A stretch of DNA of 64,000 bases from Salinispora vitiensis (lineage in GTDB: Bacteria > Actinomycetota > Actinomycetes > Mycobacteriales > Micromonosporaceae), in contig NZ_KB900388.1 of assembly GCF_000378825.1 (NCBI RefSeq), positions 543,578 through 607,577 on the forward strand, written 5' to 3'. The notes below the pieces were generated by a model. That model worked only from the letters and a program-made list of their open reading frames with translations. It was not told the DNA's origin and did no database searches. The position numbers and the translations under genes were made by a program. Positions within the stretch are counted from its first letter, which is position 1. Every line of letters begins with the position of its first letter. Positions 1 to 8,236 of this stretch are shown here, piece by piece.

Positions 1-567
1 CGGGAAGGGCTGGGGAAGTGGTGGGGGTTCGTCGCCGGCAGCCGGCCCCGCCGCGCCGGAGCGACGCGGCGTAGGGCAGGGCAAGCCGGGTCCGTGCGGC
101 GGTCACGGTGGCGGCCTGGTGGCGGTTACCGCGCCTCCGGCGGGGGCGCTCCGGCTCCGGGATGGCCGGGGCTACGTGGGCGGGTTGCGGGTTCGTGGGT
201 GGTGGCGCGGGCCATCCCGCCAGCCGACGACCCGGGCGAGCCGAGCAGACCACCACCCGACCCGCCAGCGTCCGACCGTGCGTCAAGGCCGTCTTGACGT
301 GGCGGGCCGGGCGGAGGCCAGCTCCACAGGAGTGCGGGTCGACGGCAGACGGGATGGCAACACCAGTCGGGCTGCTGCCGCTGGTCAGGGCGGGCGGAGC
401 CGCTATCGACCAACCGAGAGCTTGGTGGGTGCAGCGGTGGTTGGCAAGGCTGCGAATTTCACCCAATGCACCCTGAGATTGCCTCTGGCCAAGAAGGGGT
501 ATCATTATACTTAGGTTGGAAGTGAGGGGAGGACGCCGCCAACGGTGACGCCCTCCCAGGGTTTGGC
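1..567. other. no recognisable gene
   Basis: I see no convincing gene here. The open frames lack ribosome binding sites and recognisable motifs. The only structure noted is an inverted repeat at 281-299, CGTCAAG and CTTGACG separated by 5 bases, which could be an operator or a weak terminator. GC drops after about position 480, towards the small leftward gene that follows. Confidence 0.4.
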
Positions 568-732
568 TTACCTGCCTGTCGAGTTGCAGCTCGGCAGGCA
601 AGCGATCAGCAGGAAGAGCCCGATCCAATGGAAGGGCTCTTCACTGCTGGTCAGCAACTGCAAGGCAGTTACCAACTCAGCAGCTACGACCAGCTCGAAC
701 AGCCTGGTCAACTGCGGATCTTCCGGCTCCAT
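568..732 (-). CDS. small hypothetical protein, possible membrane segment
   Basis: This is a 54-residue leftward reading frame starting at ATG 732. AGAAGGGG lies about 8 bases upstream as a good ribosome binding site. The N-terminal half is amphipathic and acidic (MEPEDPQLTRLFELVV). Residues 35-48 (FHWIGLFLLIACLP) could form one membrane segment or a lipobox-like cysteine region. The last codons overlap a hairpin (TGCCTGTCGAG and CTCGGCAGGCA) that may act as terminator. I recognise no family. The ribosome binding site and the low-GC setting favour a real gene, but it could be spurious. Confidence 0.45.
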   Translation of the reverse strand: MEPEDPQLTRLFELVVAAELVTALQLLTSSEEPFHWIGLFLLIACLPSCNSTGR

Positions 733-1296
733 ATCTTGCCCCTTCTGTCGGTGAGGCCCTGCGGGATCCCGCAGAGCGCGCGCGACTCAACGGGCTAGGT
801 GCAGGAACACCGAAGGTGGGATGGAGCCACCACTCTGGATGTTACTCGACAGCCATCAAGTGCTGCGAGTCGGGCATCCGCAGTAGCTTCGATGGTTCAG
901 GGAACATTGTGGATTGTTTGGCTCCCGAGCGTGAGCCATGCGAGAGAATTCGGCGTGACCTTTTGCTGTGAAATGATGCGCGACCAGGTTCAGGCCGAGT
1001 GCGACCAGCACTCCGACCCCGTTTGAGTGTCCGGACAACCTGATCTATCACGACTCGGATCCGAGTGATGATCGCTACGGCCTCTTCAGTCACGACGGCG
1101 GGAGCTCGTACATCACCATCCGGTATGCCCCTGATGCTGTACGTCGCTAACGGGCATGGACGATGAGGTTGAGCTGACTGAGTGACCAACTGGGTGACGA
1201 CCGAGGTGACCATGACCAGACCTTGATGGACAACCACGGACGTGCCCGCCAGCGTGAGCTGTGGATCCGGGCAGGTCGACGCGAACTGCATGTTGC
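733..1296. other. no recognisable gene, upstream of att copy 1
   Basis: No supported gene is visible. The stretch at about 1178-1245 (GAGTGACC, then GGGTGACGAC) resembles sequence at 11740-11795 just before att copy 3. Part of the flank therefore appears to have been duplicated together with the tRNA fragments. Confidence 0.35.
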
Positions 1297-1339
1297 CTGG
1301 GGGGCAAGGGGTCGTCGGTTCGAATCCGGCCGTCCCGAC
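1297..1339 (+). repeat. tRNA-Pro-like 3' end, att copy 1
   Basis: This 43-bp sequence carries a tRNA T-arm (GTCGG-TTCGAAT-CCGGC) and acceptor 3' strand CGTCCCG. It is preceded by what fits a GGG anticodon loop, suggesting tRNA-Pro(GGG). No matching 5' acceptor strand (CGGGACG) or D-arm lies upstream, so this is not a complete tRNA. The same 43 bp recur at 11198 and 11855 (one mismatch here). Tyrosine integrases typically recombine within tRNA 3' ends, and an integrase remnant lies 137 bp downstream. I read this as an attachment site left by integration. Confidence 0.7.
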
Positions 1340-1346
1340 AGAAATG

Positions 1347-1380
1347 AAGCCCCGACCAGCGGAGATGCTGGTCGGGGCTT
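1347..1380 (+). terminator. terminator after att copy 1
   Basis: A perfect 14-bp stem, AAGCCCCGACCAGC and GCTGGTCGGGGCTT with a 6-base loop, follows the tRNA fragment directly. It fits a rho-independent terminator. Its sequence differs from the hairpins after the other two copies. Confidence 0.7.
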
Positions 1381-1469
1381 CGACTTTCTTCGATGAGATT
1401 GTGAACCGTCCCCCGGAAACCCCCCGATTACTGGGGGCGGCAACCAGGTTTGTCATCCATGTTCATCGT

Positions 1470-1504
1470 CGTGCGTCATGCGTCGTGCGTCGTGCGTCGT
1501 GCGG
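1470..1504. repeat. 7-bp tandem repeat, five units
   Basis: Five consecutive 7-base units of the form CGTGCGT (the second CATGCGT, the last CGTGCGG) overlap the 3' end of the integrase remnant. They encode an Ala-Arg-Thr-Thr-His-Asp-type tail. This is probably replication slippage in decaying sequence. Confidence 0.75.
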
Positions 1505-2239
1505 TGTGGGGCGTCCGCCCGTGGTCAGCGCCGAGCCGCTCGAGGACGTCGGAGACGTCCGGTGCTTGGAGGGGTTTGGCGATGTAGTACGTGTCGGTGA
1601 CGTCTTCGCTGGAGTGCCCAAGCTGTGCTGTGGCGCTTTTGGTGTCTGCTTCTTCCTTGATGAGGGTGGCCACGGTCTTGCGGAAGGTGTGGGGGTGACC
1701 CAGGCGAGGTCGGTGTCTGCGCGGGCTTGGCGCCATTGCCGGCGAACGTTGTTGGGTGATAGCCAGGTGCCGCGTCGAGAGGCGAAGATCGCGTTGTGAG
1801 GGTTGTCAGCGGCGATGACCTTGCGGGCTAGGAGCATGCCGATGGCGAATCGGGGCAGGGTGATCATTCGGTAGCCGGCGTCGCTTTTGGTCCAGGGCTG
1901 TCGGAAGAAGCCTTTGCCTTTGACGAAGACCAGTGTGCCGCAGATCGTCAGTGTGGGACGTTCGGCGGCCAGGTTCAGGTCTTCCCAGCGTAGGGCGAGT
2001 ATCTCCCCGATGCGGGCCCCGGTGGCGAGCATGAGGTCGACGATGTCGGCTAGGTCGCCGGTGTGCCGCGGTCCGGGTTTGCCGGGTACTGGTTGCTGCC
2101 ATTGGCGAATTGCTGCCCGGACGGTTTGGAGGTTTTGGTCGGTGAGGGCGACGACCTTACGGCGAGGCTTGCGTACTCGGCTGGTGTCGCGGACTGGGTT
2201 GGTTGGGATCGCGCCGTGACGTACGGCCAGAGCGAACAT
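1476..2239 (-). pseudogene. tyrosine integrase, truncated and frameshifted
   Basis: This is the C-terminal catalytic domain of a site-specific tyrosine recombinase. The first frame carries the arginine motif GARIGEILALRWEDL. After WVTP the reading frame shifts near 1700, and the next frame supplies HTFRKT (H-x-x-R) and LGHSSEDVTDTYY with the catalytic tyrosine. The N-terminal arm-binding and core-binding domains are missing: the match begins abruptly at 2239, where it meets an IS1380 fragment. It reads towards att copy 1, the usual arrangement for an element integrated at a tRNA 3' end. The frameshift and missing N-terminus make it inactive unless the frameshift is a sequencing error. Confidence 0.8.
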
Positions 2240-2246
2240 CTGGCCT

Positions 2247-2807
2247 CTAGGTGGCCGCGGCGCCTTCCTTGTTGTCGCTGTGTTCGATCACGATCGTCGA
2301 GTCCACGTCCAGGACCACTAGACCCACGCCGATGTCCCGGCCTGCCGCCTGCGCCGCCGGTGGACCCCCGAACATCTGCCAAACCCGGGCCCGCGCTGCC
2401 GCGTGGGCCTTCGCGATGCGCCGCGGCTGTGTTGGACTGATCTCGTCCAGGGCCCGCCACGCCGTGGTGTCCGAGGCCACCGACCCGAACACCTCCTGCT
2501 GGTGACGCAGCACGTCGATGTCGCAGATCGCCTCGCCGCCGTCGGCGATCATCATCGCGCAGTCGACCAGCACCCGACCCCGATCATGCATCGGCCACCG
2601 GCCGGCCCGGGCCAGCCCCGCCGACAGCGCCTCAGTCAGTCCGGTCCGATCGGCCAGCAACCGCAGCGACGCCGCACCCACGTGCGACACCACACCCGAA
2701 CCACCCGCAGGTCCCTCGACCACGCCGTAAGCTGCACCTCGGAAGTGCCTCCCTCGAACAGAATCCGTAGATGTCGCAATCACAAGTTTCCTTGCAGGGG
2801 CAGGCAC
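2247..2807 (-). pseudogene. IS1380-family transposase, N-terminal fragment
   Basis: The 186 residues match the N-terminal part of IS1380-type DDE transposases. They include TGLTEALSAGLA, HDRGRVLVDCAMMIADGG, ICDIDVLRHQ and VLDVDSTIVIEHSDNKEGAA, where LDVDST holds the first catalytic aspartate. Members of this family are normally about 450 residues long. This copy stops just after the first aspartate region, exactly where the integrase fragment begins, so a deletion has fused two broken mobile genes. The apparent start is GTG 2807. No terminal inverted repeat could be assigned with confidence. Confidence 0.75.
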
Positions 2808-2848
2808 TTCCGCTCATCTACACGCCGACGAACGGCGCATCTCGACGG

Positions 2849-4150
2849 TCACCGTGAATTGTTCAGGTTAGTGTCCGCGTCTGGCTCGGTGGGATGTTCG
2901 GGCAGGTCGCGGCGGTTGCGGATGGGGGAGGACAGGAGGATGAGGCCGGCCACCGGTACGCCGCTGACCAGGATCCACATGGCCGGGCGGGCGCCGATTG
3001 CGGCGCCGAGCGCGCCGCCGATCAGCGCGCCGACCGGGAGTGCTCCGTAGTTGAGGAACGAGGCGCTGGCGGTGAGTCGCCCGAGGAGGTGGCGCGGGCA
3101 GTACCGTTGGAGGAAGCCGGTTTTGATGATGTTGTTGGCTACGACGCCGGCTGAGGCGAACATTCCGCCGAGTGCGTAGAGCAGCACGCCGGGCCCGGGA
3201 AAGGTGAGTGGGATCAGCAGGATCGGCAACGTGACCACGATGGCGAAGAACAGGATCGCCCGCGCTTCGCCCATCCAGGTTGCTATTCGGCGAGCGGCGA
3301 ACGCGCCGAGGATCCCGCCGGCGCTGGTCGCGGCGACGAGGGCGCCGACCGTCCCAGCGCTGACCCCGACCACCCTTACCAGGAAGATGACCAGGATCGA
3401 CTGGTAGCCCACCAGGAACAGGTTGGCCACGGCGCCGGCCAGCGTGAACGAGCGGAACCAGTGGTCCCGGGCGACCAGCCGCAGGCCCTCGCGGATCTCC
3501 GTGACCAGAGCCCCATGGGTACGCTGCTTTGCCGTCGGGAGGACTTCGCGATGCCGGATGCCGAGCAGGCAGGCCAGGCTGACCGCGAACGTGCCGGCAT
3601 TGGTGAGCAGTCCGTTGACCGGGCCGGCGACCTGGATCAGGAAGCCGCCGCCACCCAGGCCGACGATCTGCGCCGCCGACGCGCTGCCCTGCAGCTTGGC
3701 GTTGCCCTCGGCCAGGTCGGCCTTGTCGACCAGGGACGGCAGGTAGGCGGTGTAGGCGACCTGGAAGAACACGGCCCCCACCCCGGCCAGCAGGGAGACT
3801 CCCAGTAACCACGAGTAGCTGAACAGGCCAACCCAGGCGGCCAGGGGGATGGTTAGAAACAACAGCAGCGAGACTGCTGCGGCGGCGAGCATGACCGGGC
3901 GTTTGCGCAGCCGGTCGACCCACGCGCCGGCCGGCAGGCCGATGATCAGCCAGGGTAGCCAGGTCGCGGCCATCAGTAGGCTGACCTGGAAGGTGTTGGC
4001 GCTCAGCATGGCGATCGCCGCGAGCGGCATGGTCACGCTGGTGGCCGAGGCACCGAGCTTGCCGGCCACCTCGCTGACCCACAGGAGGCGGAAGTCCCGG
4101 TGGCGGCGCAGCAGGCTGCCGGGATGCGCGGTCGACACGGCTGCGGTCAT
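2849..4150 (-). CDS. MFS transporter
   Basis: The protein has 433 residues from ATG 4150 and belongs to the major facilitator superfamily, with about 12 hydrophobic segments. The cytoplasmic loop AGAWVDRLRKRP after the second segment matches the family motif A region (G-x-x-x-D-R-x-x-R-R-x). It resembles actinobacterial drug or metabolite efflux permeases. The start overlaps the stop of the upstream ArsR-type regulator by ATGA, and GAGGAAGC upstream can act as ribosome binding site, so the two are cotranslated. The in-frame extension upstream of 4150 would run through the regulator and is rejected. Substrate is unknown; regulation by the partner repressor is inferred from gene order. Confidence 0.85.
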   Translation of the reverse strand: MTAAVSTAHPGSLLRRHRDFRLLWVSEVAGKLGASATSVTMPLAAIAMLSANTFQVSLLMAATWLPWLIIGLPAGAWVDRLRKRPVMLAAAAVSLLLFLTIPLAAWVGLFSYSWLLGVSLLAGVGAVFFQVAYTAYLPSLVDKADLAEGNAKLQGSASAAQIVGLGGGGFLIQVAGPVNGLLTNAGTFAVSLACLLGIRHREVLPTAKQRTHGALVTEIREGLRLVARDHWFRSFTLAGAVANLFLVGYQSILVIFLVRVVGVSAGTVGALVAATSAGGILGAFAARRIATWMGEARAILFFAIVVTLPILLIPLTFPGPGVLLYALGGMFASAGVVANNIIKTGFLQRYCPRHLLGRLTASASFLNYGALPVGALIGGALGAAIGARPAMWILVSGVPVAGLILLSSPIRNRRDLPEHPTEPDADTNLNNSR

Positions 4151-4734
4151 GACGGTGCTTCCTCGGGGGTGGTGGGGAAGACCTGGAACTGCGCCACAAC
4201 CGGCCGGGAGCCGTGGGGCGCCTCGTCGCCGGGGGCGGGCAGGTAACGCTCGACCACCTGGGTCAGCTCGTCGGTGAGGGCGGCCAGCTGGGCTGCGGTG
4301 AGGCGCAGCCCGGTCCACGCAGACAAGTTGCCGGCGTCGCGCCACTCGCCGGGCAGGTCGCTGCGCAGGTGCCGGGCGGCCCGGTGGAAGCTCCAGCGCA
4401 GGATCTCTTCGAGGTGGTCGGCCACCGCCTCGCGGGAGGCCGGGTCCTCGGCCAGGTCGCCGGTGTCGAACACCCCGGACCGGGTCGGCGCCCGCCACCA
4501 GCGCTCGCGCTTGCTCCCCGGCCCAGGATCCTCCTCGATTAGGCCATGTTGAGCGAGCTGCCGCAGGTGCCAGCTCACCGTGCCGGTGCTCTCACCGACC
4601 TGCTCGGCCAGGCGCGTCGAGTTGGACGGGCCGTCGAGTCGCAGAATGTCCAGGATCCGCAGGCGTAGCGGGTGAGCTAGGACGCGCAGGCTCTGCACGT
4701 CGAGGCGGCGCCCGGGCTTCAACGGGGATTCCAT
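4147..4734 (-). CDS. ArsR-type winged-helix regulator
   Basis: This 195-residue protein begins with a winged-helix domain of the ArsR/HTH_20 type. LDVQSLRVLAHPLRLRILDILR is followed by STRLAEQVGESTGTVSWHLRQLAQHGLIEE, the recognition helix region. No metal-binding CxC motif is seen, so an organic ligand or a protein signal is more likely than a metal. The C-terminal 110 residues form a helical ligand or dimerisation domain. It lies directly upstream of and overlaps the MFS gene, the usual layout of a repressor-exporter pair. Two 9-bp direct repeats 30-50 bp upstream of its start are a plausible operator. Confidence 0.85.
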   Translation of the reverse strand: MESPLKPGRRLDVQSLRVLAHPLRLRILDILRLDGPSNSTRLAEQVGESTGTVSWHLRQLAQHGLIEEDPGPGSKRERWWRAPTRSGVFDTGDLAEDPASREAVADHLEEILRWSFHRAARHLRSDLPGEWRDAGNLSAWTGLRLTAAQLAALTDELTQVVERYLPAPGDEAPHGSRPVVAQFQVFPTTPEEAPS

Positions 4735-4762
4735 GCCTTCAGCCTAGACCAACAAGAACACT

Positions 4763-4785
4763 CTGCGAAGAGATCGCTGCAAAGA
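4763..4785 (-). promoter_or_regulatory. direct-repeat operator candidate
   Basis: On the + strand CTGCGAAGA (4763-4771) and CTGCAAAGA (4777-4785) are direct repeats with 14-bp spacing. On the coding strand they read TCTTTGCAG then TCTTCGCAG, just upstream of the ArsR-type gene. The position suits a repressor or activator site. Binding is inferred, not shown. Positions 4786-4929 contain nothing else I recognise. Confidence 0.45.
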
Positions 4786-4929
4786 TTTCTCGGGGGATCT
4801 GGGCCGCGACCGGATCCATGGTGGACTCAGCCCTCGGTTGAGGGCTCATGCGCTCGCGCTGTCCCCGCCGTCGGTCCACAGCATGAATCGCGCCGATGCC
4901 CTGGTCGCCGCCAGCCCGGGTGGCGCTAG

Positions 4930-6030
4930 GTGACTGGTGTTAAACGATGGCTGCCGCTGCCGCGGCGTTCATCGCTTCCTGTCTATTTCGGGTAGTTTGC
5001 TGGTGTGGCGTTGGGCGTGGCTTCACAGCAGCTGGACCTGCTGGATCCGGTGAGCCGGTTCTGCGACGAGGCGTTACCAGCCAACTCGATCTTCACGTTT
5101 CTGCACGAGCATCGGGAGATGCTGTTCCCGGACGGGTTGTTCATCGACCTGTTCGCGGCGGTGGGTCGCCGGTCGGTGCCGCCCTCGGTGGTGGCCACGG
5201 TGATGGTGCTGCAGCGCCTGGAGGGGCTGTCGGATCGGGAGGCGGTGGACCGGTTCACGTTCGACGCTCGCTGGCGTTACGCCGCCGGGGTCGGCGGCTG
5301 GGACGGCGCGGGCCGGGTCGGGTTCGCCCACACGCTCGACACAGCGGGCATCGACATCAAGACCAAGGTCCAGCCACCCGTCGCCCCGACCGGGAAGTTC
5401 ACCAAGGACCGCTTCGACATCAACCTCCACGACGCCAGCGTGACCTGCCCCAACGGCCTGACCGTCGCGATCCGGCCAGTCAAAGGCCACGCCCGCCACG
5501 CCGGCAAAGCCGACTTCGGCACCGCCTGCGCCACCTGCCCCCCTGCGCGGGCAGTGCACCGACTCCAAAACCGGCCGCAGCATCACCATCGGCCACCACG
5601 AAGCCCGCCTCACCGCCGCCCGCACCCGCCAACAGCATCCCGCCTGGCAGGCCGACTACCGCGCCACCCGACCGAAAGTCGAACGCAAAATCGCCCACCT
5701 CATGCGCCGACGCCATGGCGGACGACGCGCCCGCATGCGCGGCCGGCACCGCATCGCCGCCGACTTCACCCTCCTCGCCGCCGCGGTCAACCTCGCCCGA
5801 CTCGCCACCCTCGACCTCACCCACACCATCCACGGCTGGACCCTCAACCCCGCCTGAGGACCACAAGCCCCAGCCAGCTCCACCCGGCAAACGCACTGAA
5901 GGGCCCGCACCGCCGCGCCGGCACCGGTCTCAGCGCCCGAAGCCCCCGAACCAGCGCACCGAGCCGGCACCACCCACGCGGCAACGGCGGTCGACCGGGA
6001 CCCGGTCAACCGCCGTTTAACACCAGTCAC
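4930..6030 (+). mobile_element. IS1182-family element, internally deleted
   Basis: The ends are perfect 17-bp inverted repeats, GTGACTGGTGTTAAACG at 4930-4946 and its complement at 6014-6030. They are flanked by CTAG on both sides (4926-4929 and 6031-6034), a 4-bp palindromic target duplication. The encoded transposase is an IS1182-type protein. At 1101 bp the element is clearly shorter than a full-length member, because the middle of the transposase gene is missing. With both ends intact it could be mobilised by a transposase acting in trans. Confidence 0.9.
5005..5857 (+). pseudogene. IS1182-family transposase, deleted and frameshifted
   Basis: Starting at GTG 5005, the first 110 residues match the IS1182 N-terminal domain (FTFLHEHREMLFPDGLFIDLF, LQRLEGLSDREAVDRFTFDARWRYA). 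After FAHTLDT the sequence jumps to the C-terminal third (TGKFTKDRFDINLHDASVTC), so the central catalytic region is deleted in frame. A single-base frameshift then follows FGTACATCP near 5540. The continuation in the next frame (LRGQCTDSKTGRSITIGHH through HRIAADFTLLAAAVNLARL to the stop at 5857) is clearly the original C-terminus. The protein cannot be active. Confidence 0.85.
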
Positions 6031-6040
6031 CTAGGGCGAG

Positions 6041-6232
6041 TCACTCGCAGCGGTCTTCGGCGCCTCGGCCGTACGGCTCGCAGCAGTCGGGACGGTGCCG
6101 GTAGACCCGCAGGTCGCGGCCGTGCCGGTGGCCGTACTCCGGCGTGATCTCGTACAGGCACGCCCGCCACACGACGGTTCTACCGCCGCCGGGCACTACC
6201 TGCCCGTCGCCTGGCCCGCCGTGCAGCAGCAC
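6041..6232 (-). CDS. small conserved hypothetical protein
   Basis: This is a 63-residue protein read from GTG 6232, with GGAGG about 7 bases upstream. The sequence LLHGGPGDGQVVP near the N-terminus and YEITPEYGHRHGRDLRVYRHRPDCC near the C-terminus look like a small actinobacterial conserved protein of unknown function. There is no signal peptide and no membrane segment. It lies beside the IS1182 right end and may have been truncated upstream. I cannot assign a function. Confidence 0.55.
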   Translation of the reverse strand: MLLHGGPGDGQVVPGGGRTVVWRACLYEITPEYGHRHGRDLRVYRHRPDCCEPYGRGAEDRCE

Positions 6233-6305
6233 GTCCACCCTCCGACGGTACGCGCGTGACGAGCGCGGGACGCGACGGACGAGGTTCTGACGCCCCCAGT
6301 TGGCT

Positions 6306-6494
6306 GGGCAGTTCTTCATCAACACTGTGGACAACGCGTTCCTCGACTACCCGGGCCAGGACGGGTGGGGCTACGTGGTCTTCGGCAAGGTGACCGAAGG
6401 CTTCGACGTCGTCGACCGGATCGCTTAGGTGCCGACCGGCGCCCAGGACGTGCCGCACGAGCAGATCGTCATCGAGTCGGCCACGGTCGAGTAG
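6306..6494 (+). pseudogene. cyclophilin-type peptidyl-prolyl isomerase, C-terminal remnant
   Basis: The frame reads [40 protein letters not shown], then a TAG stop, then VPTGAQDVPHEQIVIESATVE. This matches the C-terminal part of PpiB-like cyclophilins, whose conserved core includes Q-F-F-I and F-G-x-V. The N-terminal catalytic half is missing and an internal stop interrupts the rest. It is a decayed housekeeping-type fragment stranded among mobile DNA. Confidence 0.85.
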
Positions 6495-6517
6495 AACCCG
6501 CACCCCGCTTCATCATT

Positions 6518-6530
6518 GTGTTGACAACAC
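6518..6530. promoter_or_regulatory. palindrome GTGTTGACAACAC
   Basis: A perfect 13-bp palindrome contains TTGACA, which can also serve as a -35 element. It lies 26 bp before the start of the next gene. It is a plausible operator overlapping the promoter. Confidence 0.45.
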
Positions 6531-6555
6531 TTCGTTGATATGGTGAGGTGGGCGC

Positions 6556-6960
6556 ATGACAGAGACGAGCACGGCACCCGGCGCCGAGTCCGCGCAGCAG
6601 CAGTGGGCGGCATTGAGCCGGATCGCGGAACGTCACGCTGCCACGGACGAGCAGCGGCGGCGATCCGCTCATCCGGCCGCTATCGAGCCCCACGAGGCGG
6701 TGCGCTTGGTGGCCGGCCTGGCGCTCGGGACGATCGCCCTTGAGCTCGGCGAGCCGGACATCGCCGACGAGGACGTTATCGCGGCGCTGGCGCTGATCTC
6801 GCACGTCAGGGCCGACGTGGACCAGCTTGAGCTGGGCCTGTTCAATGCCGCGCGGGGGCGGGGGCTGACCTGGCAGGCCATCGCCAAGGGCATGGGCCTC
6901 AACAGCGCACAGGCGGCCAAGCAGCGCCATGACCGCTTGTCCGAGAGGCAGCCGTCCTGA
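6556..6960 (+). CDS. HTH-like hypothetical protein
   Basis: This 134-residue soluble protein has no recognised name. The N-terminus is Gln/Ala-rich. The middle (EAVRLVAGLALGTIALELGE, DEDVIAALALISHVRADVDQ) is helical. The C-terminal 40 residues, LFNAARGRGLTWQAIAKGMGLNSAQAAKQRH, have the pattern of a helix-turn-helix that decides whether a gene family member is expressed. Similar small proteins are common in actinomycetes. Its 3' end lies against a truncated integrase reading the other way, whose lost C-terminus was probably removed when this gene was joined to it. A palindrome upstream could be its own operator. Confidence 0.6.
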   Translation: MTETSTAPGAESAQQQWAALSRIAERHAATDEQRRRSAHPAAIEPHEAVRLVAGLALGTIALELGEPDIADEDVIAALALISHVRADVDQLELGLFNAARGRGLTWQAIAKGMGLNSAQAAKQRHDRLSERQPS

Positions 6961-6984
6961 TTGGCGGGAGACGTGAAGATTGTC

Positions 6985-8153
6985 TTACCCCGACGGGGCG
7001 CGCCCAAGTCGACCAGGAGCGAGCCGCACGTACGCCGTGCGTCGTGGACGGTGATCTTTGGAAGGTCGGCGCGCGCGATGCGGCTGTCGTAGGAGCGGTT
7101 GAAGTTTCGTGGCTCGACGGGCAGTCCGAAGCGGGTCGTGAAGATCATGCCCGTGTCATGCCATGCCTCGCCGGCTTTCTCCTGGGCGGCCTCCTGTTGC
7201 TGGTGGCGGTGTCGTAGCGCGGTAACGCAGATCGCCGGCAGCGGTAGGGGAGCGTCGGACTCCTCAGTCTTGGTAGCGCGGTGCAGCAGTTTCCCGCGTA
7301 CCCGCTGGAGCTGCTTGTCCACGGTGAGGCCGATGTCGTGGTTGTCGCGGTAGTGCTCGCAGTACGCCTCGCCATGTGGAGGGCAAGGCTTGTTCCAGCC
7401 GTCCCACTCGATGTGCTCCCAGGCGAGTCCGAGGACTTCGCCCTTGCGGAGTCCGAGCACGAGGACCAGGACGTAGGCGGCGTAGAGGTAGTCGTTCCCG
7501 TCGCGGGATGATTCGAGGAACGCGCGGGCCTGCTCACTGTTCCACGACTTGCCCTTGCGGTTGCGGATCGGTGGCAGCTTCACCAGGGCTGCCATGTTCT
7601 TGGCGAGCAACTCCTCGACGACAGCCTGAGCGAGCGCCGAACGGAGAACAGCACGGATTCCCTTGACTGTCCGGGCCGAGGGAAGGTCTTGGCAACACCG
7701 ACCCACCCCGCAGCACTTCTGGTTCTTTGGTGGCCGCCGTTCATCTTTTCCCTGGGTGCAGCACTGGCAGGTCTTCGCGACCTTGTTCAGCCAGGTTTGC
7801 ACGTCCCGGACGGACAACCGGGCATCGAGGCGCTTGGTGCCGAGGCCAGGAACGATGTAGAGGCGGGACAACGTTTCGTAGGTGGCGTAGGTCAGCGGGG
7901 CGAGGTTCGGTTCCACGATCTCGGCTAGCCAGTACGTCATGTAGCTCGCCAACGTGGGGACGTTCGTGGCGATCGGTCCGGCCTTGGCGTGCTGGTGTAG
8001 CCGGACCCACTTATCGTGTACCTCATCGCGGGTCTTGCCGTAGGCGTACTTGCGGGTGCGTTTGCCGTCCGGCTTGGTGACCCAGACGTAGGCGGCGAAT
8101 CCGTTGCGGTACGGGAAGATCGAGCCTTCACCGTTGGCACGCTTGCCGGCCAT
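6985..8153 (-). pseudogene. tyrosine integrase, C-terminus lost
   Basis: The start at ATG 8153 has AGGAGG 7 bases upstream. The N-terminus MAGKRANGEGSIFPYRNGF is a typical AP2-like arm-binding domain of phage or AICE integrases, followed by a SAM-like core-binding domain (PTLASYMTYWLAEIVEPNL). The catalytic domain has LVLVLGLRKGEVLGLAWEHI (first arginine) and ITVHDARRTCGSLLVDLG (H-x-x-R). After LVDLGAPRRGK the similarity stops. The G-H box and catalytic tyrosine are missing, and the frame runs antisense through the neighbouring gene. An insertion between the two halves contains CQCC and CGVGRCC clusters, as in some actinobacterial integrases. It is inactive as it stands. Confidence 0.85.
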
Positions 8154-8235
8154 CAGGCGGCCTCCTGCCGCTCGACCTGCGTGGCGATGTACTCGTCTAC
8201 CCACTCGGGCAAGATCCGACGGTAGCCGACGCCTG
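8153..8235 (-). pseudogene. excisionase C-terminal remnant
   Basis: The residues GYRRILPEWVDEYIATQVERQEAA lie just upstream of the integrase and overlap its start as TGATG. In AICEs and phages a small MerR/AlpA-like Xis precedes Int in this manner. The N-terminal helix-turn-helix is missing, replaced by an unrelated glycosyltransferase fragment on the other strand. The identification rests on position and on the short tail. Confidence 0.5.
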
Positions 8236-8236
8236 T

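Noticed and set aside
1264..1340. A complete tRNA-Pro gene at att copy 1 (or at copies 2 and 3)
   Set aside because: Only the 3' half is present. The required 5' acceptor strand CGGGACG, D-arm and 5' anticodon-stem strand are absent within 80 bases upstream of all three copies.
2849..4498. Start of the first MFS transporter upstream of 4150
   Set aside because: The extension runs antiframe through the ArsR-type gene and gives low-complexity Arg/Pro sequence. ATG 4150 overlaps the regulator stop by ATGA.
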